Of a stretch of 64,000 bases of DNA, positions 1 to 7,559 are shown piece by piece. The position numbers and the translations under genes were made by a program. The notes under the pieces are model-generated. The model did no database searches. It saw only the letters and a list, made by a program, of their open reading frames with translations, and was not told the DNA's origin. Source of the stretch: Allomuricauda sp. F6463D (lineage in GTDB: Bacteria; Bacteroidota; Bacteroidia; Flavobacteriales; Flavobacteriaceae); the NCBI RefSeq assembly GCF_023015965.1, contig NZ_JALKAN010000001.1, forward strand, positions 1,510,160 through 1,574,159. Reading direction: 5' to 3'. Every line of letters begins with the position of its first letter. Positions within the stretch are counted from its first letter, which is position 1.

Positions 1-3
1 TTT

Positions 4-2190
4 CTATTTGGAAAACAACATTTCGCGGTATTTGGTAAACGGCCAAAATTCATCGGCAATCAATTTCTCCAATTTATCGGAATGTTCCCGGATCTTTTCA
101 AAATAAGGTCTTACATTATTGCAATAAGCCTGAGCCTTTTTATCTACGACGGACATACCATTGGCTCGTTTGCGAGCATCTGCCATTTCATCGGTTAGCT
201 TTTTAATCTCTACAATGTGCTCCCCAATTTGCTCCAAGATATTTAATTGGCTTTCTGCTACTTTTTTATGGGCAGCTCCATACACCTCTTTTAACCCATG
301 AATATTTTCCAATAGCACATTTTGATATTTTACTGCAGCAGGAATAATATGGTTGTACACCATTTCTCCCAGCACACGTCCTTCTATCTGAATATGGAAT
401 ATGTAGGCTCCCAATTCTACTTCTTTATGTGCTTTAAGTTCCACTTCGCTCATCACATCCATCTGTTTGAAAAGTTCAAAACTCTCTTTTGATGTGATTA
501 CCTGTAGTGCTTCGGGGGTATTTTTATTGTAGCTAAGTTTTCTTCTTCGGGCTTCTTCCTGCCATTCAACACCGTAGCCATCTCCTTCGAAACGGATGCG
601 CTTTGACGTTTTGATATATTCCCTCAATACATTGAAAACTGCTTCGTCCTTTTTCAGCTTTTTCTTATCGATCAAGGCATCGACTTCTTTTTTAAAATCG
701 GTAAGCTGCTTTGCCATTATTGTATTGAGCATGGTCATTGGCTTGGCACAATTCGTCTTGGCCCCAACTCCTCTCATCTCAAACTTATTTCCAGTGAACG
801 CAAAGGGCGATGTCCGGTTCCTATCCGTATTGTCCAATAGTATTTCAGGAATTTTACCGACTACATTTAATTTGAGTTCGGTTTTTTCCTGTGGTGACAA
901 CTTCCCTTTAGAAACACCCTCCAATTCGTCCAGTACATCACTTAATTGCTTCCCGATAAAAATGGATATAATAGGTGGGGGAGCTTCATTGGCACCCAAT
1001 CTATGATCATTACTTGCCGAGGTAATGGAAGCTCTTAACAATTCCTCATACGTATCCACCGCTTTGATGGTATTTACGAAGAATGTGAGAAACTGGAGAT
1101 TCTTCATGGGCGTAGTGCCCGGGCTTAGCAGATTCACGCCTGTATCGGTACTCAGCGACCAATTATTATGTTTCCCTGATCCGTTGACACCGGCAAATGG
1201 CTTTTCGTGGAAGAGTACCGAAAATTTATATTTGTCGGCAGTTTCCTCCATTACATCCATCAACAATAAATTGTGGTCAACGGAGAGGTTGGCTTCTTCA
1301 AAAACCGGCGCAAGCTCAAATTGGTTCGGGGCCACTTCATTATGTCGTGTTTTTACTGGAATTCCCAGTTTGGTGCATTCTTTTTCAAGTTCGCTCATAA
1401 AGCCTAGGACCCTTGCCGGTATCACACCAAAATAGTGATCGTCCAATTGCTGTCCCTTGGCAGAAAAATTCCCTACCAAAGTCCGACCTGTAACGGAAAG
1501 ATCTAATCGGGAATTAACCAATGATTTATCGATTAAAAAATACTCCTGCTCCCAGCCCAGCGTTGCATGAACCTTTTTTACATTTTTATCAAAATATTGG
1601 GCTACGGATGTTGCTGCTTGATCTACGGCTTGCAATGCTCTCAACAAAGGAGCTTTATTATCCAGGGCTTCCCCTGTGTAGGCAACGAATATAGTAGGTA
1701 TACAGAGTGTTGTTTTGTAGATAAAAGCTGGAGAAGTTGGATCCCAAGCCGTATATCCCCTAGCCTCAAAAGTGTTTCTTATTCCGCCGCTGGGAAAACT
1801 GGATGCATCGGGTTCCTGTTGAACCAACTGGGCCCCTCCAAATTTTTCCATGGCTTTACCATTGGGAAGAATATCAAAAAATGCATCATGCTTTTCGGCA
1901 GTGGCCCCGGTCAAAGGTTGAAACCAATGTGTATAATGTGTAGCCCCCATGGAAAGTGCCCATGCCTTCATCCCTTCGGCCACTTGATCGGCTATTTTAC
2001 GATCTATTTTTGTTCCTTGAAAAATAGCTGATTTTACTTTATCATATGCTTCTGCTGTCAAGAATTGAAGCATTTTATCTTCATTGAAAACATTTTTCCC
2101 GAACAGTTCGGACCTCTTCCCTGTTTCATCGATATTGGCATGCACCCTGTTTCGGCTCTCGGCCAATGCTTGAAATCTTGTCTTCGGCAT
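4..2190 (-). CDS. glnN: glutamine synthetase type III
   Basis: ATP-dependent ligation of ammonia to glutamate, cytoplasmic. The length (728 aa from the ATG at 2190) and the order of motifs fit the GSIII family, which is much longer than GSI or GSII. Visible are the acidic metal-binding stretch GWEQEYFLID near residues 212-221, RHNEVAPNQFE near 285, and the nucleotide/glutamate-site segment NGSGKHNNWS near 340. An upstream TTG at 2196 is in frame, but the ATG six bases inside is the normal choice. It is divergent from a second, unrelated-size glutamine synthetase at 2402, so both share a 200-bp control region. The stop codon lies at the very edge of the window, so the downstream neighbour is unknown. 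Confidence 0.96.
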   Translation of the reverse strand: MPKTRFQALAESRNRVHANIDETGKRSELFGKNVFNEDKMLQFLTAEAYDKVKSAIFQGTKIDRKIADQVAEGMKAWALSMGATHYTHWFQPLTGATAEKHDAFFDILPNGKAMEKFGGAQLVQQEPDASSFPSGGIRNTFEARGYTAWDPTSPAFIYKTTLCIPTIFVAYTGEALDNKAPLLRALQAVDQAATSVAQYFDKNVKKVHATLGWEQEYFLIDKSLVNSRLDLSVTGRTLVGNFSAKGQQLDDHYFGVIPARVLGFMSELEKECTKLGIPVKTRHNEVAPNQFELAPVFEEANLSVDHNLLLMDVMEETADKYKFSVLFHEKPFAGVNGSGKHNNWSLSTDTGVNLLSPGTTPMKNLQFLTFFVNTIKAVDTYEELLRASITSASNDHRLGANEAPPPIISIFIGKQLSDVLDELEGVSKGKLSPQEKTELKLNVVGKIPEILLDNTDRNRTSPFAFTGNKFEMRGVGAKTNCAKPMTMLNTIMAKQLTDFKKEVDALIDKKKLKKDEAVFNVLREYIKTSKRIRFEGDGYGVEWQEEARRRKLSYNKNTPEALQVITSKESFELFKQMDVMSEVELKAHKEVELGAYIFHIQIEGRVLGEMVYNHIIPAAVKYQNVLLENIHGLKEVYGAAHKKVAESQLNILEQIGEHIVEIKKLTDEMADARKRANGMSVVDKKAQAYCNNVRPYFEKIREHSDKLEKLIADEFWPFTKYREMLFSK

Positions 2191-2335
2191 ATTCAATTAT
2201 TTTTAATTTTCAAATCTACAATTAAGAATTTAATAATAAATACCACAAAAAATACTTTTTTTTCAGTCAACCCATATAAAAATAGGGGTAATATAAATAA
2301 TAAAGTCAAAATTGTGATTTTAACCCCATAAAACA

Positions 2336-2364
2336 TTGATAGTTAAATGAAAAAACTATTTTTG
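2336..2364 (+). promoter_or_regulatory. Bacteroidota-type promoter of the GSII gene
   Basis: TTG at 2336-2338, an 18-base spacer, then TATTTTTG at 2357-2364, which matches the TAnnTTTG -7 box of Bacteroidota exactly. Transcription would begin near 2371, about 30 bases before the ATG at 2402. ATAGTT (2339-2344) and AACTAT (2354-2359) form a small inverted repeat inside the spacer that could bind a regulator; that last point is inference. Confidence 0.6.
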
Positions 2365-2401
2365 CTCATCATAAAATTGAGAACGATTAACTACCGGAAT
2401 T

Positions 2402-3412
2402 ATGAGCAAATCTAAATTAGAGTATTTATGGTTGGATGGTTACGAGCCAACGGCCAACATTAGAAGTAAGACTAGAGTAGAAGAAGATTTTAGTGGTAAA
2501 CTGGAAGATTGTCCGATGTGGTCTTTCGATGGTTCATCTACCAAACAAGCCGAAGGTGGGTCGTCTGACTGCTTATTAAAGCCTGTTGCCATTTATCCTG
2601 ATCCTGCAAGAAGAGATGGTTATTTGGTAATGACCGAAGTTTTAAATGCTGATGGAACCACCCATTTAAGCAACTCCAGAGCTACAATTGATGATGAAGA
2701 TGATGATTTCTGGTTTGGATTTGAGCAGGAATATTTTATTATGGATACTATGACAGGACTACCATTAGGATTCCCTGTTGGTGGTTATCCTGGTCCTCAA
2801 GGTCTTTATTATTGTTCCGTTGGTGGAAGAAACACTTGGGGAAGAGACCTTGTTGAGGAGCACGCTGACCTATGTTTAGATGCAGGACTTAATTTTGAAG
2901 GTATCAATCAAGAAGTTGCTGCCGGACAATGGGAGTTCCAATTGTTCGCCAAAGGAGCTAAAAAAGCTGGCGATGAAATCTGGGTTGCACGTTACTTGCT
3001 ACAAAGATTGACTGAGAGTTACGGTTACTACATTGAGTACCATCCAAAACCTGTTAAGGGAGATTGGAACGGTTCTGGAATGCATGCCAACTTTTCCAAT
3101 ACCTTGTTGAGAACTTGTGGATCCAAAGAAACTTATGAAAAAGTATGTGAGGCTTTCCGCCCAGTAACCAATGAGCATATCGACGTTTACGGTGAGTACA
3201 ATGATGAACGATTGACAGGTCTGCATGAAACTGCTTCGATTTCAGATTTCAGTTACGGTATTTCCGATAGAGGTGCTTCCATTAGAATTCCGATCATGAC
3301 CGTTGAAAAAGGTTGGAAAGGTTGGTTGGAAGACAGAAGACCGGCTTCCAATGCTGATCCTTACCAAGTTGCGGCTAGAATCATTAAAACGGTAAAATCT
3401 GCCGACGTTTAG
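2402..3412 (+). CDS. glnA: glutamine synthetase type II (GSII-like, beta-Grasp domain)
   Basis: A 336-aa glutamine synthetase of the short type II class, the form also found in eukaryotes. The N-terminal beta-Grasp region contains WSFDGSST near residues 40-47. The catalytic domain has FGFEQEYFIMD near 105-115 and the GDWNGSGMHANFS segment near 220-232, with the arginine-rich RGASIRIP signature near 295. It catalyses the same reaction as the adjacent type III enzyme but is a different subfamily, so nitrogen assimilation is duplicated here. It has its own TAnnTTTG promoter and ends in a hairpin terminator shared with the convergent antiporter gene. Confidence 0.95.
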   Translation: MSKSKLEYLWLDGYEPTANIRSKTRVEEDFSGKLEDCPMWSFDGSSTKQAEGGSSDCLLKPVAIYPDPARRDGYLVMTEVLNADGTTHLSNSRATIDDEDDDFWFGFEQEYFIMDTMTGLPLGFPVGGYPGPQGLYYCSVGGRNTWGRDLVEEHADLCLDAGLNFEGINQEVAAGQWEFQLFAKGAKKAGDEIWVARYLLQRLTESYGYYIEYHPKPVKGDWNGSGMHANFSNTLLRTCGSKETYEKVCEAFRPVTNEHIDVYGEYNDERLTGLHETASISDFSYGISDRGASIRIPIMTVEKGWKGWLEDRRPASNADPYQVAARIIKTVKSADV

Positions 3413-3444
3413 AATAGGAATATATTAGTTGTTGATTATATAAT

Positions 3445-3477
3445 AAAACCGTCCCTCTCAAAGGGGGCGGTTTTTAT
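3445..3477. terminator. bidirectional hairpin terminator between GSII and the antiporter
   Basis: AAAACCG (3446-3452 region) pairs with CGGTTTT, followed inward by CCC/GGG pairs, giving a stem of about 11 bp with a T-rich tail on the plus side and an A-rich 5' arm that gives a U tract on the minus side. It lies between two convergent stops (3412 and 3474). Confidence 0.8.
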
Positions 3478-4454
3478 TTTATGGTCATATAGATAAAAAT
3501 ACCATAAAAGGCTAGAAGCACCAATCCATCTCTCCAACCTAAACGTAATCCTTTTGGAAAAAACACCAACGGAAAAATCAAGAACGAAATACCCAGCATC
3601 CAAAAAATATCACTGGATAATAATCCATCATCCATAACTGTAATTGGTGTAATTATAGAAGTTATTCCCAATACAGCCAACAAATTAAAAATGTTGGAAC
3701 CAATCAAGTTTCCAAGAGAAATCGCTTTTTCCTTTTTAATCACAGCAATCACAGAAGCTGCCAATTCTGGCACACTTGTTCCTACGGACACAATGGTTAT
3801 AGCAATAATTCGGTCACTTACTCCGAATGAGGACGCAAGCCCTACCGCTCCATTAATAAGCAACTCAGACCCTCCCCAAAGAGCAATGCCGCCAAGTCCC
3901 AAGAAGAGGACAATTTTATATAAGGGCAAAGGAATATCATCCTCCGGCATTTCGTCCACAACGGCTGTTTTTTGGAACCTAAGCAGGTAGACCAAAAACA
4001 CAAATAGGAATGAAACTAGAATAATTCCCTCATATCGCTGTAGCTCTCCATCAAAGTAAATAAAACCAAAGAACATTAATGAGGCTACAATCATTACAGG
4101 CCAGTCCGTGGTATAAAAGCTTTTCCTCACCTTTATACTGCCCATAATTACGGTAATGGCCAGAACCAATCCCAAATTGGCAATATTTGAGCCTACCACA
4201 TTACCTAAGGACAGGTCCGGAAAACCATCCAATGCAGCTTTAATGCTCACTATAAGTTCTGGAGCCGAGGTAGCAAAAGAAACGACCGTCATACCAATAA
4301 CAATTTTAGGTATGAACAATCGCAAGGATAATGCAACCGCAGACTTTAACAACCAATTACCTCCTGCAATTAGCAGAACAAGACCCAAAACAATAAAAAG
4401 TAGATTTCCCAAATAGATAGTTTTCTTCACAAAGATAATGGAAGATTTATTCAC
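3474..4454 (-). CDS. calcium/sodium antiporter, CaCA family (YrbG-like)
   Basis: A 326-aa inner-membrane exchanger. The sequence is made of about ten hydrophobic helices in two inverted halves. Each half carries the alpha-repeat signature of the Ca/cation antiporter superfamily: SFATSAPELIVS near residues 60-71 and SVGTSVPELAASV near 222-234, the second followed by GNLIGSNIFNL. The acidic residue after the proline in each repeat, needed for ion binding, is present. The gene is convergent with GSII and divergent from the BlaI-type regulator at 4563; the only regulator-like sequence between them is the palindrome at 4501-4534, so it may be a target. The exact ion specificity cannot be read from sequence. 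Confidence 0.92.
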   Translation of the reverse strand: MNKSSIIFVKKTIYLGNLLFIVLGLVLLIAGGNWLLKSAVALSLRLFIPKIVIGMTVVSFATSAPELIVSIKAALDGFPDLSLGNVVGSNIANLGLVLAITVIMGSIKVRKSFYTTDWPVMIVASLMFFGFIYFDGELQRYEGIILVSFLFVFLVYLLRFQKTAVVDEMPEDDIPLPLYKIVLFLGLGGIALWGGSELLINGAVGLASSFGVSDRIIAITIVSVGTSVPELAASVIAVIKKEKAISLGNLIGSNIFNLLAVLGITSIITPITVMDDGLLSSDIFWMLGISFLIFPLVFFPKGLRLGWRDGLVLLAFYGIFIYMTIK

Positions 4455-4500
4455 TAAAGAACGTTAATCTAAAAAATAAAACTACAGTTTTAGTTTGCTA

Positions 4501-4534
4501 ACTAATTTTATAGTAGCACAACTATAAAATTAGT
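4501..4534. promoter_or_regulatory. 14-bp perfect palindrome, candidate BlaI-type operator
   Basis: ACTAATTTTATAGT at 4501-4514 is repeated exactly in reverse complement at 4521-4534, with a six-base centre. A second inverted repeat, TTAGTT (4490-4495) with AACTAA (4500-4505), overlaps it. A TATGTTTG box at 4537-4544 directly follows, so a bound repressor would cover the -33 region of the regulator's own promoter. BlaI/MecI repressors are known to bind dyads with TACTA/GTAGTA-like cores and to repress themselves; that this dyad is the site is inference from position and symmetry. Confidence 0.65.
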
Positions 4535-4562
4535 GTTATGTTTGGAAAACTATTATTATAAT

Positions 4563-4922
4563 ATGCAAAAACTGACCAACAGAGAAGAGGAAGTCATGAA
4601 AATCCTCTGGGAGCTAAAAATAGCTTTTGTAAAAGAGATACTTGAGAGAATAGAGGGCAAAAAGCCCCATTATAACACACTTTCCACAATTGTAAGAAAC
4701 CTTCAGGAAAAGGGGTTTGTAGATTATAAGTCGTTCGGAAACACCTATCGTTACTTTCCTGTGGTAAGCAAAGAACAATATCGAAAAAAATATGTGAACG
4801 CCGCCATTGAATACTATTATAAGAACTCTTTTAAAAATTTAGTTTCCCATTATGCCCATAAAGGCAAAATTTCCATTACCGAACTAAAAGAGATTATTGA
4901 CCAAATTAAAAATAAAAACTAA
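4563..4922 (+). CDS. BlaI/MecI/CopY-family transcriptional repressor
   Basis: A winged-helix repressor of 119 aa from the ATG at 4563. The N-terminus MQKLTNREEEVMKILWE is the family hallmark (first helix), followed by the HTH and wing around PHYNTLSTIVRNLQEKGFV. A GTG start ten codons upstream (4533) is possible but falls inside the perfect palindrome and before the putative -7 box, so it is rejected. In the classical system a BlaR1-type M56 membrane protease follows and cleaves the repressor. None is found here, so the inducer pathway is unknown. It is divergent from the Ca/Na antiporter and shares its upstream region. Confidence 0.9.
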   Translation: MQKLTNREEEVMKILWELKIAFVKEILERIEGKKPHYNTLSTIVRNLQEKGFVDYKSFGNTYRYFPVVSKEQYRKKYVNAAIEYYYKNSFKNLVSHYAHKGKISITELKEIIDQIKNKN

Positions 4923-5451
4923 CCGACCCTTTCCGAGATAGTCTTCCTCCATTTTTCAAACAATTCTTAGCACTGCTTTATGTAGGTGTTCTTATTTACA
5001 AATCCCAACGAGAACATCAAAAATCGTTTATTTTTAAACGAAACCTCCCTTGGTTCAGAAAAATTAGTTCAAAATAGCCCTACAATCCTAACATTTTATT
5101 AGTGAACACTTATCGAACATAACAAATCATTAATTTTTACAAGGCATACCCTTACAATTGCAGATGCTATTCATTTAAAAAGATACAATCTCGTATTCAA
5201 TACTATAGATTTTAACCTAATTACTTGGAAACATGACTTTTATCATTATATATTCGAAAAACATGATAATGAAATCATTGTTTTATTAAACTTAAACCAA
5301 TCAAAAAATGATCGCAATCGTAAAATTTTTCATCACACTCTTAGTACAACTCTTAACCCTTATTTTCCTATAAAATACCCATTAATCCTTGTAGTGTTAA
5401 CATTCAGCAGTTAATAGCTTTAGCTATATTTGCTATAATTAATACAATGCT
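4923..5451. other. 529-bp region with no recognised gene
   Basis: Three small things are visible. A stop-free frame runs from 4922 to 5077 (51 codons, hydrophobic then basic) without an ATG, GTG or TTG at a sensible position. A 21-codon hydrophobic frame with an ATG lies at 5308-5373. A TATATTTG box at 5425-5432 sits just before the small gene at 5452. The rest is very AT-rich and shows nothing I recognise. Confidence 0.5.
5308..5373 (+). CDS. possible 21-aa hydrophobic micropeptide
   Basis: An ATG-initiated frame encoding MIAIVKFFITLLVQLLTLIF plus a terminal Leu. It is a single membrane-spanning segment with one lysine near the N-terminus. Nothing identifies a family. Short hydrophobic peptides like this occur by chance in AT-rich DNA but also as type I toxins or membrane micropeptides. 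No antisense RNA, terminator or clear promoter was found next to it, so it is listed only as a possibility. Confidence 0.15.
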   Translation: MIAIVKFFITLLVQLLTLIFL

Positions 5452-5595
5452 ATGTTTTTCAAGGTTTTGGCAAAAATCAATAAAGTTCTGCTTCCGTCCT
5501 ATACCAAGAAAGGTTTGGACCTAGCCAAAGCATCTAAGTTCCAACTAGCTATAATTGGATGGAGATACTTTGTTACTAAAAATTCACTGGATTAA
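5452..5595 (+). CDS. small conserved basic protein (often annotated SsrA-binding protein-like), 47 aa
   Basis: An ATG frame of 47 codons reading MFFKVLAKINKVLLPSYTKK then GLDLAKASKFQLAIIGWRYF and a VTKNSLD tail. I recognise this as a small protein common next to housekeeping genes in Flavobacteriaceae and often carried as a short SsrA-binding-protein-like entry. It is not the tmRNA partner SmpB, which is about 150 aa. Composition is strongly basic (ten lysines). A perfect TAnnTTTG box (TATATTTG, 5425-5432) lies 20 bases before the ATG, and the gene overlaps the end of convergent apt by four bases. The function is unknown. Confidence 0.75.
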   Translation: MFFKVLAKINKVLLPSYTKKGLDLAKASKFQLAIIGWRYFVTKNSLD

Positions 5596-6104
5596 TACTG
5601 AAGCAGGACTTTTTTAGGGTAGTCTTTCAATATTTCTGCACCTTTCAAAAATGTTAGTTCAATTAAAAAGTTGCACTGAACTACTTCCCCACCTAGTTTT
5701 TCAACCAATTTACAAACCGCTTGAGCCGTGCCTCCAGTAGCCAAAACATCATCGTGCACCAAGACTTTATCGCCTTTTTCTATGGCATCTGAGTGTATTT
5801 CCAAGGTTTCTGTACCGTATTCCAAATTATAAGATTCTGAAATCGTGTGATATGGGAGTTTGCCGGATTTACGAACTGTTACGAAACCTGCTCCCAATTT
5901 TTCTGCCAGCATTGGCGCAAAAATAAATCCGCGGCTATCCACCCCCACAACTTTATCAATCTGCATATTAGCGGTAAAATCCAATAATGCTTCACTTGCT
6001 TTTTGTAAAGCAATAGGATCTTTTAACAATGGTGTTATATCCTTAAAAACCACCCCTGGTTTAGGGAAGTCCTCAATATCACGAATGTAAGGTGCAAAAT
6101 CCAT
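5592..6104 (-). CDS. apt: adenine phosphoribosyltransferase
   Basis: Purine salvage: adenine plus PRPP gives AMP, cytoplasmic. The 170-aa protein has the family length. The PRPP-binding loop VLVHDDVLATGGTA (near residues 114-127) and the N-terminal IRDIEDFPKPGVVFKDITPL signature are intact. The ATG at 6104 is preceded by the tRNA-Arg promoter region on the other strand, so the two are divergent. The 3' end overlaps the convergent 47-aa gene by four bases. Confidence 0.96.
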   Translation of the reverse strand: MDFAPYIRDIEDFPKPGVVFKDITPLLKDPIALQKASEALLDFTANMQIDKVVGVDSRGFIFAPMLAEKLGAGFVTVRKSGKLPYHTISESYNLEYGTETLEIHSDAIEKGDKVLVHDDVLATGGTAQAVCKLVEKLGGEVVQCNFLIELTFLKGAEILKDYPKKVLLQY

Positions 6105-6123
6105 TATTTTTGTATGCTAGGTT

Positions 6124-6153
6124 TTGCGGTAAAGGTAAAAAGAAATATATTTG
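6124..6153 (+). promoter_or_regulatory. promoter of tRNA-Arg
   Basis: TTG at 6124-6126, a 19-base spacer, then TATATTTG at 6146-6153. This is the textbook Bacteroidota housekeeping promoter. The predicted start of transcription (about 6160) is some eight bases before the mature tRNA at 6168. Confidence 0.75.
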
Positions 6154-6167
6154 CAGCCCTTAAATAA

Positions 6168-6241
6168 GGCCGCGTGGCGCAACTGAATAGCGCATCTGAT
6201 TACGGCTCAGAAGGTTGCAGGTTTGAATCCTGCCGCGGTCA
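6168..6241 (+). tRNA. tRNA-Arg (anticodon ACG)
   Basis: A 74-base cloverleaf. The acceptor arm GGCCGCG (6168-6174) pairs with CGCGGTC (6234-6240) with one G-U pair. The anticodon arm TCTGA/TCAGA encloses the loop TTACGGC, giving anticodon ACG, which is read as ICG and decodes CGN arginine codons. The T arm GCAGG/CCTGC with TTGAATC is present. The terminal CCA is not encoded. A strong promoter precedes it and a hairpin terminator follows 27 bases later. Confidence 0.93.
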
Positions 6242-6267
6242 CTAGGTTGTCTAACCAAAATTACGAA

Positions 6268-6303
6268 AACCTTGCAGTCATTTTATTCTGCAAGGTTTTT
6301 TTT
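6268..6303 (+). terminator. terminator of tRNA-Arg
   Basis: AACCTTGCAG (6268-6277) pairs perfectly with CTGCAAGGTT (6288-6297) around a ten-base loop and runs into eight or more Ts. Confidence 0.9.
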
Positions 6304-6521
6304 GTTTTCGAATGAACGCGAGCGAAAATTATGGTTATGTTACTGGATTTATAGTTTAACTAGGATTAAGGTCGATTTAAAAGTCTGTAATTAGGTTAAC
6401 AGATTTGGTAAGAATCTTGAAAAGATTACCGATGATATCACTATGCACCACGCATCCTCAATCAAAAATTTTGTTATAATTTTATAAATTATTATAATCA
6501 AATCATACTAAAATAACCCCA

Positions 6522-7313
6522 GTGAAAATAGCGATAATAGGTTTTGGAAATATTGGTAAATATCTAGCGAAATGGATTATTGATGAGTCTTGTTTCGAAT
6601 TGAAATATGTAGTTGTTAGAAAAGAAATTGATAAAGAGGCTATTGATTTTAAAAACCAACCTACACAATTTATAACAGAAATTACTTCAGATATCATTGA
6701 GGATGTTGATATCATTATTGAATGTGCAAACAAAGATGTCGTATCTCAACTATTGAAATTTAAGGAAATAGACCGAACTGGAATGAAGTTAATTGTTATT
6801 AGTACCGGCGGTCTTTATCAAAACAAAGCCGTTTTGAACACCTTTAAAAAATGTGAAGTGATCATTCCCGTAGGAGCTATTGCCGGACTGGACGCAATAA
6901 AGGCTGTGAATGATGAAATTACTTCGATTACTCTAAAGACGACCAAACATCCTAAAGGTTTAGATGGGGCACCGTTTTTTGATAATTCAATAATTGATCT
7001 ATCATCGATCAAATCGCCTCAGACTATTTGGGAAGGTGATGTAAGTGAGGCTGTAAATTTATTTCCCAAAAATATTAATGTTGCTGCAAGTATCTATTTT
7101 GCATCGAAATGTGATAATTTAACAATTAAAATAGTTGCAGACCCCAACGCCACCAGTAATATGCATGAGATAACTTGTGAAGGCGGTTTCGGTAAAATTT
7201 ATACACGTACCGAGAACAAACCAAGTCCAAATAATCCGAAGACAAGTTTTTTAGCAGTTAAAAGTGTAGTTAGCATACTTAGAAATATGAATTCCACTAT
7301 TAAAATTAACTAA
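6522..7313 (+). CDS. aspartate dehydrogenase (NadX/AspDH family)
   Basis: NAD(P)-dependent oxidation of L-aspartate to iminoaspartate, or the reverse amination. The 263-aa protein begins with a Rossmann motif IAIIGFGNIGKYLAKW, contains VISTGGLYQNKAVLN and PVGAIAGLDAIKAVND, and the KTTKHPKGLDGAPFFDN and NINVAASIYFAS segments typical of the DUF108 catalytic domain. It starts with GTG. In NAD synthesis AspDH can replace NadB, but no nadA or nadC is in the window, so the pathway is open. The gene stands alone between the tRNA terminator and the xyl operon and looks more AT-rich than its neighbours, which could mean a separate acquisition. Confidence 0.82.
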   Translation: MKIAIIGFGNIGKYLAKWIIDESCFELKYVVVRKEIDKEAIDFKNQPTQFITEITSDIIEDVDIIIECANKDVVSQLLKFKEIDRTGMKLIVISTGGLYQNKAVLNTFKKCEVIIPVGAIAGLDAIKAVNDEITSITLKTTKHPKGLDGAPFFDNSIIDLSSIKSPQTIWEGDVSEAVNLFPKNINVAASIYFASKCDNLTIKIVADPNATSNMHEITCEGGFGKIYTRTENKPSPNNPKTSFLAVKSVVSILRNMNSTIKIN

Positions 7314-7559
7314 ACATTTAATTATCTGTATTATATATAGTTAGATGCCCACGATTCAATATTACGGTTATCCTAGAGGGTTTGATTGGGCGGACATAGT
7401 ACCGAGTCAGTTCAAAGTAAACTATCCTATATGATTATTCGTCTAATAGGGATACCCTCTATGAATTACAGTAAGTTTTGAATGGGGCAAAAATAATAAG
7501 TCTAGTGACGTTGATAAAAAGATTCTGTTCCTTCTTGCCCCAGATATAATTGAATAATT

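Noticed and set aside
596..2031. Several long plus-strand frames inside the glnN gene
   Set aside because: They are antisense to a clear GSIII gene, have no recognisable motif, and are the usual shadow frames.
6168..6303. tRNA-Arg as attachment site of a genomic island
   Set aside because: No second copy of the tRNA 3' end and no integrase were seen in the window.
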